Assembly: GCF_004027225.2 (NCBI RefSeq)
Contig: NC_044284.2
Location: 43,882,420 to 43,946,419, forward strand
DNA: 64,000 bases
From: Strigops habroptila
Lineage: Eukaryota; Chordata; Aves; Psittaciformes; Psittacidae
Direction of reading: 5' to 3'
The position numbers and the translations under genes were made by a program. Of this stretch, positions 41,340 to 54,700 are shown one piece after another; position 1 is the stretch's first letter; each line of letters opens with the position of its first letter. The notes under the pieces are model-generated. The model did no database searches. It was given only the letters and a program-made list of their open reading frames with translations, and was not told where the DNA came from.

Positions 41340-41850
41340 CCTGTGGTGGTTCAGGGTGTGTGAGGAAGACTGTGTGTGCGAGTGAGGACAGGTGAGGTCC
41401 GCCAAGTACAGGCAATGTCTGTACATGGAGGCTGTGTGTGAATACAGGCACTGTGTGTGCGAGAAGGGCTTCCAGAAGCAGCAGATGTGTGTGTGTGTGA
41501 GGTCTGTGTGTGGGCACAGGGGTGGGTGTGCAGAGGGCTGTGAGTGTACCCAGTGTGTGTATATGTGTGGAGGGCTGTGAGTACAGGCAGTGTGTGTGTG
41601 CAGGCAGTGTGCTGTGAGGAAGGCTGTTTGCCAGCACAGGCAGATGTGTGTGTGCAGGCAGATGTGTGAGCACAGGTGCTGCCTGAGCGTGTGTGTGTCG
41701 GGCTGTACCTGGGGACAGGCCGTGTGTGTGTGTACGTGAGGCGGGCTCAGCCTGTGTGGCGAGGGCTGTGTGCGGGCAGGCGGGGTGCGTGTGTCCGTGT
41801 GAGGGCAGCCCGCCTGTGCGCCTCTGTGTGCGGACACGCTCTGCCCGCCC
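41340..41850 (+). repeat. TG-rich degenerate minisatellite upstream of MTA1
   Basis: About 500 bases of imperfect repetition of blocks such as acaggcagtgtgtgtgtg, aggcagatgtgtgtgtgc and gagggctgtgagt. The block is strongly TG on + and CA on -. Its right end merges into the CpG island. His/Thr/Cys-rich open frames in it come from the repeat composition. Confidence 0.8.
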
Positions 41851-42780
41851 GCAGGCCCCGTGCCCTCCCGCCGGGCGCAGGCCGCGGAGCGCCGCCCTCA
41901 CACGCTGCGGGCTGGGCGGCGGGGCCGGCTCCTGCTCCTTCCCCCTCTCTCCCTCCCGCCGCCGGGCCCCTCTCTGCCCGGGCCCGCCGCCCCGCCCTCC
42001 GCCTCCCTCCCTCCTTGTCGGCCGGGCGGCAGCCGGCGCGGCCCCTTTAATTCCCCCGCTCCCCTCCCCCGCCCGGCCGCTCCAGCCTCCATTTTCCAGC
42101 GGATCCGGCACCTGGAGGCGGCGGCGGGAGCGGCCCGCGCCCCGCACCGGCCCCGTCCCGGGCATGGCCGCCAACATGTACCGGGTCGGAGGTAAGCGCC
42201 CCCGGGGCCCCGGCCCCGCCGCGGCCCGGCCCGGCCGCGCCTCCCTCCCCTCGCTCCCTCCCGCGTGCGAGCGGCGCCTCGGGGGCCCGGCGGGCCAGGC
42301 CCGGGGCGGGGCGGCGGCAGGCCGGGGTTCAAACGGCAGCTGGGGCGGGCTGGGGCCCAGAGGCAGCCTAGGAGGGAGGGGGCCTGTGGCGGGGCGCGGG
42401 GCTCCCGAGGGGCGGGCGAGGCGGGAGCGGGGCAGGGGCCTGGTGGGCTGTGGGGTGAGGGGAGGCCTGGCGTGGGGTTAAACGGGGTGAAGGGCTGCCG
42501 CGGGGAGCCCCGGTGCGGGCTGTGGGGCGAGGAGCGGGGCGGGACGGGCGGTGTGTTTGGGGGGATGCGGGGCGCGGCGGGGGAGGCTGAGGTGAGAGGT
42601 GAGGAGCAGCCCTGTGGGGCCGTTTGGGGGTGGGGGGCGATGGGGCACGCACGGCCCGGGGCTGAGGGTGCGTGGGGGGCTCGGGCAGAGCCGGCCCCGG
42701 GGCACGGTGAGGTGGGTTAGCGGGGCTGGGGCGGTGCGGGACAGCGAGAGCCGAGAGGCCGCGGGGAAGCGGCGTTGGGG
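41760..42780 (+). promoter_or_regulatory. MTA1: CpG island and probable MTA1 promoter
   Basis: Very G+C-rich with dense CG dinucleotides, centred on the MTA1 start codon. GC boxes are visible at 42067-42074 (ccccgccc) and, in the intron, at 42303-42311 (ggggcgggg). No TATA box is evident. This fits a dispersed-start housekeeping-type promoter. The transcription start cannot be placed by eye; it probably lies between about 41850 and 42120. Confidence 0.8.
42164..42191 (+). CDS. MTA1: MTA1 coding exon 1
   Basis: Start codon in good context (gggcATGG), then MAANMYRVG and one base of an Asp codon; donor gtaagc at 42192. The family-wide [12 protein letters not shown] start fixes this ATG. The frame also stays open upstream to an ATG at 41693. 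Confidence 0.94.
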
Positions 42781-45700
42781 CGGGCACAGGGATGGGGCCT
42801 GGGACGGAGTGGCTGTTTCGATGGGGGTCATGCGAGGTTGTAGGGGTGGGGACCAAGGAGGAGTTGCTGAGATAAGGAGCACAAAGATGGGCAGAGACCG
42901 CTGGTAGAGCAGGGGACTGGTGTGAGGCACGTCCTGCAGATCTTGGCCTCCTCTTCCGCACTTGCTGTTTTGTTGTATGCTTTCCCATTAGTCTTCTATT
43001 CAGGGCTGCTCTCCTGTCTAAATGTCCTTTGTTTAGGCTCACGTGAAGAGAAAGGAGAGGCAACAGGGTTTGGGACTGTATTTTATGGAATATAAACTGA
43101 GGGTGGTCTGGCATGAATTTGTGCTCGGCCATTTTCCTTCATAAAAGCTGTTCTGTGGAGCTTCCTTCTCCCCAGCACTGTAGGATGTGTGGGAAGATGT
43201 TTCTGTGGGCTTCTCTCCTCTTCAAAATGCCCTGTTTCTTGTGGAGTTCTGTAAAACCGGAGTAAAGTAAACAAGGGAAAAAATACAGCGAAGGTGGCCA
43301 AGCCATCCTGTCTGGCTGCTCTCCATCAACAACTTTCCGCTCTTTGGGCCTACCCTTACTTTGTGCTCTGAAAAATACCACTTCTTTTGTCATGCTCGTA
43401 CTTTTTTTCTGGTTGCACTTGGTTTTGATAGAGGGATAAGGTGTGCCTCTTGGCTGTCCCTACTTTGGTTCCTGGGTTGCTACAAGCTGAACGTGTGCAT
43501 GTAGCCTTATGTTGGTTTGGAGATGCTGAAAGTAACAAGACGAAGGGTAAGATGAGTTGTTTAAATTTACAGCTTGGTTCCTGGTGTGACTGGTAAAGAG
43601 AGTTGTTTCCTGGATATTATTGTTTGGCATTTAACTTTTTAGGTGCCCGTCATGCGTGGAATGTTGTCTCTAGTATTTTGCATGGCAAAATCTGCACTGT
43701 GCACCCCATGGGTGGTGGGAAGGGGCCTCTCTAGATCACTAGGCTGACCTCCTGCTAGAAGCTGTCCCCGGAAAGCAGGGTGTTCAAGGCTGTGTCTAGG
43801 CCGGTTATGAGTATCTCGTAAGGACCCTTACTTTGGCTTCTGCCCAGTGTTTGACCATGCTTATGGCAAATATTTGTTTCTCTGGATTTCCTCGTGTTCC
43901 AGCTGGTGCCCCTTATCCCTCATCCTATCCCTGCACATCTCTTAGAAGAGTCTGGCCCAGTCTGCACAAAAAAATACCTATGACTCGGTAGTTGTAGATA
44001 GCAGGAACATCTCTGCTGAGCCTTCTCCTTCCCGGGCTGAACTAACCTGCCTCTGCGTTTTGTTGAACATCCCATGCTCCAGCACTGACTGCCTCGGTGG
44101 CCTCTGCTGGCCTCCTTCCTGTATGTCACTTGTGCTGGAGAGCCCCAGTTGGACTCAGCTCTCCAGTGGTCTTAGGAGTACTTACCAGAGGGGCAGGATG
44201 TGTCCCCTCACCCTCCTGGTTGCACTCCTGCTAACACAGCAGTGCTGGCCGCCCTCACTGCAAGGGTGGGCTGCAGGCTCCTGGGCAATTTCTTGTTCTA
44301 CTAAGAGCCTTCCTACAGAGATGCTATGCCAACAGCATGTACCACCGTAGGGAGTTACCCCACCCCAGATGTGAGGCTCTGCTCTAGCTGTAGTTAAACT
44401 TCCTGAGGTTTTTGTCAACTGTTTCCCAACTTGTTGAAGCCTCTCTGAATAGTAGCCCTACCCTGCAACGTGTCATATGCTTCCTCAAGTCCCCAAACTT
44501 GTAGAGAGCGTACTCTTGTCTCTATCCAGGTAAGTAAAAAACTTCTTAGGAGGGCTGGCCCCAGTGTTGATCCACGTTGGGTACCTTTCATAACCAGAGG
44601 GATGCTATTAGTAACTAGCAGCCAGGTGGAGGTTGTAATGGCTGATCACAGCCCTTCGAGCCTGGCATTCCAGATGGTTTTCCTCCTACCTTTATTATCC
44701 CATTATCCAGGCCACACCTCAGCACTTTGGTTTGAAGAATGCCATGGGACACTCTAGCATGGTCTTTTACATGAAGTCAAGGTGTCCAACATCCCCTGCT
44801 GTCCCCTCAGCCACAGAGCCAGTCTTTTCATCCTGGAAGGGGAGTCACGTTAGTCAGGTGTGATTTGCCTTTGGTATATCCATTTTGCCTGGTCTCAGTC
44901 ACCTTCTTGTCCTTCCTATACTTGGAAATGGTGTCCAGGATTTGCTCTGTAACCTTTCTGGGCAGAGGACAAGGCAGCTGGCTGATAGCCAGGGTTACAG
45001 TGCTCCGTTATGGTACATATGGATGAAGTCTTGATTTGACATATTACCAAGATCACCATATGGATGCATGCAGCTGTGTCTCTGTTCAGCCTGAGCCAAA
45101 GGAGTTTGTATTATTGAATTGTTTTTGACCTCTGGTGCTGGTATGTCCCACTAATGGTTTTGTGCACTGAAGTTGTGTGTGAACTCCAGGGCAGGATTAA
45201 ATCCTGAATGGGATTTGTGCATAGTCATTTCGTACACTTCCCACTGGAAGACAAACATTCAGCAGATAATCTGTTATTATTCTTGTGGCTGCCGAATTGC
45301 GTTGTATGAACTCCAGACCTAACAGCTGCCAAAAGCAGCTTGCTCACTACAGATCAATAATGCTTTTAGAGGTATACGTTGACTCAGAAAAGATGGTTGT
45401 CGCTTTTGGCCCAATCATGAACACCATGAATGTTTGCTTTCAGAAGCCAGAAGGTGGATTGTGCTTGTCTGATAAAGACTGATTTAAAATGCATAGTTGA
45501 CAGCTCTTCCAGAGGACATGGGGTGTCTTGCTCTTTTTCAATGTTGTCATTCCTGGATAGAGGAGCTGAGGAGCCTGCGCTATGGGGGCCGAAGGTGGCA
45601 TGCAAGTCTTCTCCTCTGTGTTGTGTAGCAGAGTGAGCATGCTGGGGGAAGTTAGGAGCTGCCACTTGAATTGTTGTTAAGCCTCTGTGGGTAAGTTGAC

Positions 45701-48700
45701 TGGTGGCATTGAGTTGCTTAGAGAAGGCAACTGGTTCTCCTGTTTCCTGCCAGGTTTCAACTGGTACATTTCTGATGGAGAGACGGTTGGTTTCCAGTAC
45801 AAACTGGGCTCATAACCTGCACGGTTCGTGGGGGATGTGAAACTGTTTTTAAATGTGCAACGAAGATGCCAGGGTATCAAATTCCAAAATGCAGCATGGG
45901 ATCTTGCTCGTTGTCCAGAAGGAAATCCTGGAGTCGCCTGCCTCCAGTGCAGCAGAAATGAAGATTTTCTTAACAGCTGCTGTACAGCCATGAAATAAAT
46001 GGCAGCGTGATGAGAGTGGGCTGCTTTTGCTTGGAAGGAGTCATGGTGGGCTGGCCTGCTGCTTCATGGAGCGGCCTGGCAGTCTGCACGATCGCAGACC
46101 GTATGGGAATGTTGGATAAACACCAGATCTGAGAAGCTTGGGACCTCTGAGATGGAATTTGGGGCCTCTGATGAAAAAATGCATGTGGGAGAGAGATGTT
46201 CATTGTTCTAGCTAGTGCCAGGCTCCCCTTTCGGGAGAGTGCTGTGTCAGCTGCCTGGAAGAGAACAGGTCATCTCCTGTCAAAAGACTTTCCAACAGCT
46301 ATTCTGTCTCCACCTTCTCCGGGAGAGTTTAATTGTACCACAATGAGTATTTCTTTAGTGACAGTAATTGATTGAGCCCTACTGCAGGTTTATGCCCCTA
46401 TGGCATTCCCTTGATTCAGCGAAACAATGATTTTTGCATTTCCATCTTGCACTGATTTGAGGAACTTAAATTTTTCCACCTTCCCTCCTCCTCACTCTTT
46501 GTTTTTTCCTGGATTATTTTTAATCTGCATCAACTACCCAATCTGGTTCACTGTGGGACTGTGTGAACAGCTGAATGGGCTCAGTGGGAGTGCTGGGAAC
46601 AAGGGGATGGGGAAAGAAAGGAGAGGAAGGATGGAGGAAGAACTACTGAAGCCAGCACTTTTGCTAAGACAAGTGTCAGTTTATGCTTTTAGATGAAAAG
46701 CCTTTTATATGTTCTCAACTTGTAAGAGTTAACCACTTGTTGGGGAGCGTTCTCAGCTACAAAATTACCCCAGCTTTTGAGTCTGGTATATTGAAGGTAT
46801 CTTTATATGGCATTAGGAGATGTGATCACAGGTCAGTCATGCACATATGTGCCAGCTGCATCTGACATGTTTAAAGCAGATGAAAGGACCCCACAGAGCC
46901 TGGCACGGACACCTAAGATTCCCAGCAGCTTTCTTCCAGTGCCCTGGAGACTGAAGGTCCACAACTTACTTGGTGGTGTTATTCTTGCTCACTAGATTAG
47001 ACCTGGTGTTGGTGTTCCTGTCTGTGCTGCAGTCATACTTCTCATTGCAGCATAGCCAGCCCCAGAGTTTTTAAGAATGGCAGGATGACATCACCTCTCT
47101 GTTGCTACAGGGTGTTATTAATGTGTGGCTGAGGACCACAGTTCAACCTGCCCTCATCCCGTTACGTACCCCATTTGGCATCCAGACTGTCATGGTAGCA
47201 CAGGGCTCTTGACATCCAAACTGCTGCCAGACAGCTGTGAGCAGATGGGTGTATTGGTCCTCTTGGCATCACAGTGATGTCAACAACAATTTGCTTTGCT
47301 TTTCCTGATGAAGAACTGAGGTACAGACTTGCTAAGGAAGTTCACATAGAAGCATCTTGTGAGTCCAGATCTGGAGCCTGTAATTCAGATAATTGGCTGC
47401 AGGGGCATGTGTAAACCCTCTCCTGTCCCTTGCTTTGTTATCAGGGTGTATGTATTTTGGGTTGGAAGAGGGGTTGCTCTGGGATAATTTTGTTTTGGTT
47501 GTGTTTGGTGGTAGTGTTTTTTTTATTATTATTACTGGGGTTTTTATTAACTTTCAGCTGAAGTGCAGTATTTGAAGGTAACCTGAGCTGAGAGTGGGTT
47601 TAGTGGAGAGAGGTATTAAATAACCATTAAAGGTAATAAAAATGAGAGTTTATTCTTGCAACTTACTAATACGTTTCTGTAGTCATTTGCCCTAATAAAT
47701 TTAGGACAACTTTTAGCTTATCACCTTTCGGCAACAGCCAGGCATTTGGTTTCTTAATCTTTTCCTTTCATTGTTTATAGTTACACAAGTTTATCTTCTT
47801 GTGTTTTACAGTTTTCCTTTCCTTCCCCTTCTCCCCCGTATTGGACTGCTTCAGCATTCATTAGCCTTTAATTGGGAAATGCTGCATGGCGCGGAGCGTG
47901 TTGTCAGGCAGCTCAGGTGTGTTTGGGGGCCAGACCTGTAACTGGTGTTGATACACGTTTTGTGGATTTGTAATAGCTCTCAAGCCGTTTGCAGCTGGCA
48001 AAATGGAGAGAAAGCACTAAACTTGCTTCTGCCAGAGGCAGGGAAATCAGGCCTCCCCCTTCCTTGTCCCCAGCAGGGTGGTGCTCACCTACTGCCTCGT
48101 CTCACTTTCCTTGGCTGCCTCTTTGGCCAAATTGGTGTTGCTGGCCCGTTAGATGGTTCACTGAGCAATGGAGTCAATTTTCTGCTGGGTTAGTGAGTTT
48201 AAGCAGCTTCCTGTGCCAGGGTGGCCGGTGGGAGGGCTGGGGTGGGGGCACAGCCTGCGCTGTGGCAGGGGGCTGGCAGTGGTTTGGTAGGCCTGCACCC
48301 TGTTGGCAGCCTTTAGAGCCCCGCTGGTCATCTTTGTGTGTTTTGCCTTTCAGTGATGGTGAATAAAAGTCACTTGTTAAGAAATTGTGGGAAAGGGACT
48401 TTTAAACTCTTGAAGGATCTTCTTTTGTTTAACTAGTGAGATTTTTGGGTGAGTGTGAGAGATTGTCCTTTCACTAGTTGTTTTTCAGGCAACTTCTGAT
48501 GTTTAAACATCCTAACTTTAAATAACTATAGAGTCTTAATCTCTTCCCAGTAGGAGAAGACAATAAGGTGGTTGATTGGTTTACTGTTTTTTTACTTTGA
48601 TTTATAAACTATTCCTCAGCAGTTCGGGGTTGCTTGAAAGTATGGGTATGAACTGTTGGAGGTCACCTCCTCCTAGTTCTGCACATCTTCTGGCAGCAAG

Positions 48701-51700
48701 TCATCTCTTAAGTCAGTGTTACTTCTGCACCAAGCAAGGAGTTTTTACACTGCATCTTATTACTTTGCAAGATCATTAATTTTTTAAATCCTCAAATAGG
48801 TAAGTGACTAAGCCCTCCAGCTGCTTTGCCTCAGTTCCCCATGAAGTTTAGATAACTGGAACTGTTGGGAAAGGTGCTCTTGTACAATATTACTGTTCTA
48901 GGTTTTTATTATCTCAGGGCTCACTGCCGTAGATCTAATATACAAAAAGGCCCTGCTTCAGAGCATTCTTAAAGTCTGGTATGATTCCTTCTCTCCTCTT
49001 TACTTGTAAAACCAAATTTAGAAGGACCAGTGAAGGACCTGCGAAGCACTGGCGAAGCTTTCAGGCAGTGTGGCCCAGCCCAGAAGGAAACATGCACATG
49101 TTCTCCTTTTCCAGATCTTTGGCTGGATCATCTTTAGGAAGGAGAAGTATTCCTGAGGCAATTTTTACTTGACATTGATCAATGAAGTAAAGCGAAGAAG
49201 TTAGTTGGCAGCTTTAAAGTGAGTTTGCAAGCGAAAGCAAAAATGTAGGCTTCTCCAGTCTTTTACATGTGTGCTACTCTCAAGCTGTTTAGCCTTCCTA
49301 GCGCCTGGGATTTCACAGCTCTGGTGCTGTGCAGTGCCAGATCACCAATCATGATCGGTGGCAAATGTGGCCCATGGTAATGTTTCTGTTAAATTGCACA
49401 TGATGTGCTCTGGTTAATTTGGGGATTTCATGCCTTTATGCAAGATGTAGGAGGACAGACGATACTTGACTAAGCATAAAGTTAGTGTGTTGTGAGCAGA
49501 TGATGCCTGATTTAGCACAGAGCTTGTCCTTACGGAGTTAAGTTGTCAATATCTGAGCAAATTTGAACCAGCCAAGTGAGACGGTTTCTGTGGATGTTTC
49601 TTTAGGTAGAGGTGTAGATGTAAGGTACGCCTGCTCGCAGGCACTGGTTGCCGTCCTCACATTGCTTCCTGAGCTGGGCTTACACGGCTCAGTGTGGTTG
49701 TGCAGTGAAGCACATCAGGGAATTGGTTTGGTTGGGAGACAGTTTTTTGACCGGGGTGTGTTCCTAATCAGGTTTCCCACGTGTGTGCCTGCCTCCTCCA
49801 TCCAAGGAGAAGATGTCACAACTTGAGGGGGTGGTATGAGAGGGCAGGGGATGAATCAGCCTCACTGGCACTCTTGTTTGAAGAAACATCTGCAAAACTA
49901 TGGCAGGAGTTTATACTTCATCCATGTTTTACATTGTGAAGTCATGATGTTTTTGATCTGGCATTGAAACCCCTATCTCTGGGCTTAATACACTGTCATA
50001 CCATGGCCCAAGAAGTTAATTCACATTGACTAATGAAGTGGAACATTGTTGTTCAACCAACCCAAAGGAAAAAAACCGCAACTTTTTTGGTGTTGTTTTG
50101 TTCATTTTGCAACTCTTTGAGGTATTTGCAGGGAACATGAAGCTGGTTTCTTGTCATCTTTGATGTTGCCTAAATATCTTGTGGAAAAATAATGTTTTTC
50201 TTATCTATCCTTAGCAATGAGAATTGCAATGGAACAGGCGGTTCTCTTGGCTGCTAGAGAAGACTGTTAGGGTGCAGTTTGAGGATATTCCTCTCCTATG
50301 TCTGTTCCCCCTCACCCCCGTGATTTAAGGAGTTCTCTTATTAGTTTTTCCATCTGCTCAAGTGTTTCTCTGGTTCTTCTGTAAGTTAGACAATCCTAGT
50401 CTTCCCTTACAGCCCACCTTAGGGGAAAGGTTTTTGGTTTTAAGAACTGTATGGACTGTTTCCATGGGCCGTTTCATGGTATTGTCCCACAAAGAGGTGT
50501 ACTGGTGCAGCTGAAGTTACATACGCTCACAACTTTGCTACTGTGGAAAATGTTTGTATAGCTACATCCTTGGGATTTGAAGTGGCAGAAGGAGAGGCTT
50601 TGTGTTGAGTGGTCTTTGAATCATGCTTAGATATCCCATGTAAAGCAGAGAATAAAAAAATGGTTCTCCAGGAATATTTGTTGTATACTTGTCCTATAGG
50701 AAGCTGGAGGGAGTTGACTTAGTGAACTTAAAGGGTCAGAGACACATACAAGTGTGCCTCAGTTATAGCTGGGATGTTGGGAGTGGATTAATTGAAATGG
50801 GTTTCCTTGTACTGCCGTATAATTGATTTCTAGCAGCAGAATTGCTTCTTTATCCTCAGGGTAGTACTTTGGAAGCTTAATTTTATTTCCAGGATTCTCA
50901 GAAATTCTCTTTTCAAGTCTTGTTTGTACACAGTCTCCATACCTTACCTTTAAGCTGGCATCACTAATAGCAGTTACTTCAGCGTGGCATAGTTCTTGTC
51001 TAAGAAGAGTGACCCATGAAGTACAGCTGACACCCATCGCCTCTTTTTCACAAGAACCAGCAGGTTACTGTTCTTTACTTTTTTCCACAGATCTTCTGCA
51101 ACTGAAGACAGCTACCAGTGCTGTGAGGAACAGAAATAAGGATGTTGAATTGGTCTAAAATTCGTGTTTTCTTCCATGGGGTGGTTCTTCCCCTTCTTCT
51201 CTTCCAACTCCTTTGTCATTTTGCACTTTTACTGGGAAACGTACCGTATGTATGAACTCAGTGTCTCATCCAGAGCTGAGATCTTGACTCTCTAGATTGT
51301 TGCTGCTAGGCAGAATACCTACCTTCTTCCCCAGCAGAGGGGATAAACGTTTGGCAACATACTTGGTCATAATGAATCAGATCAGAAGTTAATAGAGTCC
51401 AAGACCTGCCTTGAACAGAGCTGACAATAGAGGTGTCGGGAGGTTCATAAGAAAGCAAGCTCTTTTGATAATGCCCCCAAACACTGCAGGATCTCCAGTG
51501 ATTTGCTTTAAAACCTAGTCTATTAATTGTTTCTGAAGTGGGAACCATTTCATATCTCTAATTGTCTGTCTTACTGTCTCACTTTCTCTTGTAGTTATAG
51601 TATCTATGTTTTTAAGATAGGGAACAGTGATCGGAACTTAATTATCTTTGAGACTTCTGTCCCTCTGTGAAATGTTTTAAACAAAGGGTTCTGGAGTTAA

Positions 51701-54700
51701 TGGGGAAGAACTAATGGATGGATAATGGAGTTGCATAAACCTTGTTTCCCTGAGAATCAGAAAAAAAAAATGATACGAGGTAGCTGAACAGGAATTTTTC
51801 TTCCCCTTTTGACATGACAGAAAACAAAGAACAGAAGACCTTTGGGAAGTTCCAAATCACTTAATGTTTCAGAGTTTAAACTGGATCAAGCAGCTTTCAG
51901 TTTGTCCAAGAAAGTTGCATGTCATTAACTTTAGATGGGTTTTTTTCTCCAAAAGAGTAAAGAATATTTCTTAGCTTGAGTAGAGTTCTATGTGGTAGAT
52001 ATTTGAGGTTTTGTTTGTAACCATTACAGGTCCTTCCTAGGTTTGGTGTGGCATTTTTGTTTCATTGTTTTGGTTTTGGTGGGTTTTTCTTGTAGCATCT
52101 CCTCCTACATGAGAAGAGCTTGCACTGATAAAAGTTTGTATGAACTTTTTTGTAGGTCCTGTAGTCCTGTTACATGGACCTTGCCGTGAGTCCCTTCTAC
52201 TTCAGGGCTACGGTTTGGGGAATATTGAATCTGGATTTTTGGAGGCAAGTGAGAAAATGATACGTAGGTTTCATCTCAAAACAGCCAAGTTATTTTGACT
52301 GCCCCTTTCTAGGTGCAAGTTACATACATTTGGAAGAAAATAAAATGTGAACATTTTGTTTACCATATGAATGTGTTCCTTGATCAAGAAACAAGAGCAA
52401 AGCTCGCTTGAGTTAACTGAGGTACCTCAACCTGTCCTTACGATAATTTTAGTGATGGTTTGCTGTTAACTGCATGGAGATTTTTGCAGGAGACAGTGCT
52501 TGCTTTTGCCGTGTCCCTCACTAAGTGGCTGTAGGTATTTCAGATGCTGTGTGCTTGGCTTGTTGTTCCATTTCCACTCCTTTTTCAGGGAGCGGAGTGG
52601 CAGTAGGGGTGTGTTGCCCATAGCACAGCAAGCTGAGGACAAGGCAGCATGTATCCTGTCTGTGTAGTAGCCACAAATACTGCTGTCCAGTACATACAAG
52701 TTGAACTTGTGCTGACAGTATATCTTTAATACCTTTGATCTGTGAAACTGTAAATACCTGGTTCATGTATACCACCAGGTGTATTGGACCTCATAGCAAC
52801 AGAAACAACTGTTTCAGTTTTGCATTTCTGGTAATGAAAATACTGTGCTGGTAAGGCTTTCTGTCTTGAAACTCTATCTGTTCTGTAGCTAAACATTTCA
52901 TCAGGTGACGTCTGCTGTGAGTGTTGCTGTGTTTTGAACAGCCAGAAGGCAATGGGACCTGGACTCTGCCAGGTGAGAGTGCTTGACTTGCAGGCTGAAA
53001 GCAGTGTAGCCCCTCCAGCTTCCTTTTACACAAGAACATAGATCAGGAGGGATTGTGTTATCCAAAATGTAAAGCGATTGACAGATTCAGGACCAAGCTG
53101 CTGAAAAGCTTACTGAAAGAAACTGGCCCAGAGTTGAATTGGAAACCCAGAGTATGAGGAGGCATGTATTTCCTGTAAGAGAAGTCATAAAGTAAGCAGG
53201 TCATCTTAAGTTTATGCACTCTCTTGACACTCATCTTTAATTCAGGGCAGCAGCTTTGTGGTTTGGGCAGGGGAAATACTTGCAACTGTGAAGTTGCTTC
53301 TTTATCACATGTCTGGAAATGCACATTGTGCCCGACAGCGGTAGTGAGTGTGGGAAGGGGAAGGCTTCAGACTTCCTTGTGTCCCAAGTACATCTGTAGG
53401 CTGATGCTGTATGCAGTGTGTAAGACTTTCTGGAGTTAAGGTAGGGATTGTTCAGCAAGGTCAGTCCTCAGCACTTGTAGCTTGAAAGGCAGATGTAACT
53501 TGGGAAGGATAAAAATACTTTTGGGCTTTTTTGCAACTTGATCGCCTAAAAGCCCATAAGGTTATTAGGTAGCTCAGACATGTCTAATCTTATAAACATA
53601 TGACCTCTAGACAGTGTGTGTTCTTTCTTTTGCGGTACTCCCTCTTGATTTTCTTTTCCATGGACTGATGTAGACTTAATCAGCAGCTGACATGAAGAGG
53701 GCAGAGGGAGAAGCTGTTTTGCAGTAGTGTCTTAAAAGGATATGAGAGCAAAAAGAAAGTTTGTTTACTGCTAATTGAGAACAACTATTTTACTGCCTTT
53801 GTGGCAAATTTCTGTAGGCTGTCATTCTGTTGCAAGTATGCTCCTTTCTGTGTGTTCTAGCAGTTCAGTACCTGTGTAATACAGCATCGCTTTCTAGTAA
53901 GTTACACATTTTTTTCAACTACAGGAAAAAAAATGAGCTATAAAGGAGTTTGGTGTAGATTTAATTATGGACGTACTTCTGCTCTGTAACAGTGAGGCAA
54001 AAGGAAGAAAAACATCTTGAGTTTGAGTCAGAAGGTTATGATATGTGTGATGGTCCTTACTGTCTTATGGTATTGCCACGCTCCTCAGTCATTGTTTTAG
54101 CCTGATCACAGATAATTCTGTAACGTGCATGAGCGATGCTGTTAATTACAGTGATGTGGATGCATGGCTGATTAATTCAGGGACTGTTAGTTTAAACTGC
54201 AGGCTGTTGTGAAGGTATGGGATTGAATCGCCAGCCTGAGCCAACCTTTGTTCAGGCAGTTTGGTGGTAAGGGGTGAGCTTCATGTGTTTTATGGTGGTT
54301 GCTGTTTGTAAGGACACACGCTGTGCTTGTGGGCTGCAGGGTGGATAGGCTAGTCCTTTTCTTCAGTTGTGTAAGTAGGAGAGCAAATAAATTAGCAAGG
54401 ATCGCTAATTGAAGGGTCTGACTTGCTTTGCTTGCTGTGAGGCTCTACTTTTCTGTCCCTAGACCTTATATTTCATTTTAGTGTACTCTTTCCTTCCTGT
54501 TCTGCGGTAGGAGCTGAGATGCGTTTCTTCCTGTTGTTTAGAGGTCTGTTAATTTTGTCTCTTTCCCTATCCTCTCTTTCAGCCTCGGGCACAAAGACTC
54601 TGGCACTTGTGCACATGTAGGATGTCTCCCATTGTAAACTGGATTGCTGGGACACTGTAGAGGGTTTCTGTTACCCAGTGCATCTGTGTGTGTATGGAGT

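Noticed and set aside
41272..42177. 301-codon antisense open frame opposite MTA1 exon 1
   Set aside because: His/Thr-rich and Arg/Pro-rich composition comes from the TG repeat and the CpG island read backwards; no family resemblance, and it overlaps the MTA1 start.
44060..44757. + and - strand frames of about 75-95 codons in MTA1 intron 1
   Set aside because: Fall inside the decayed CR1 fragment and do not match its coding frames.
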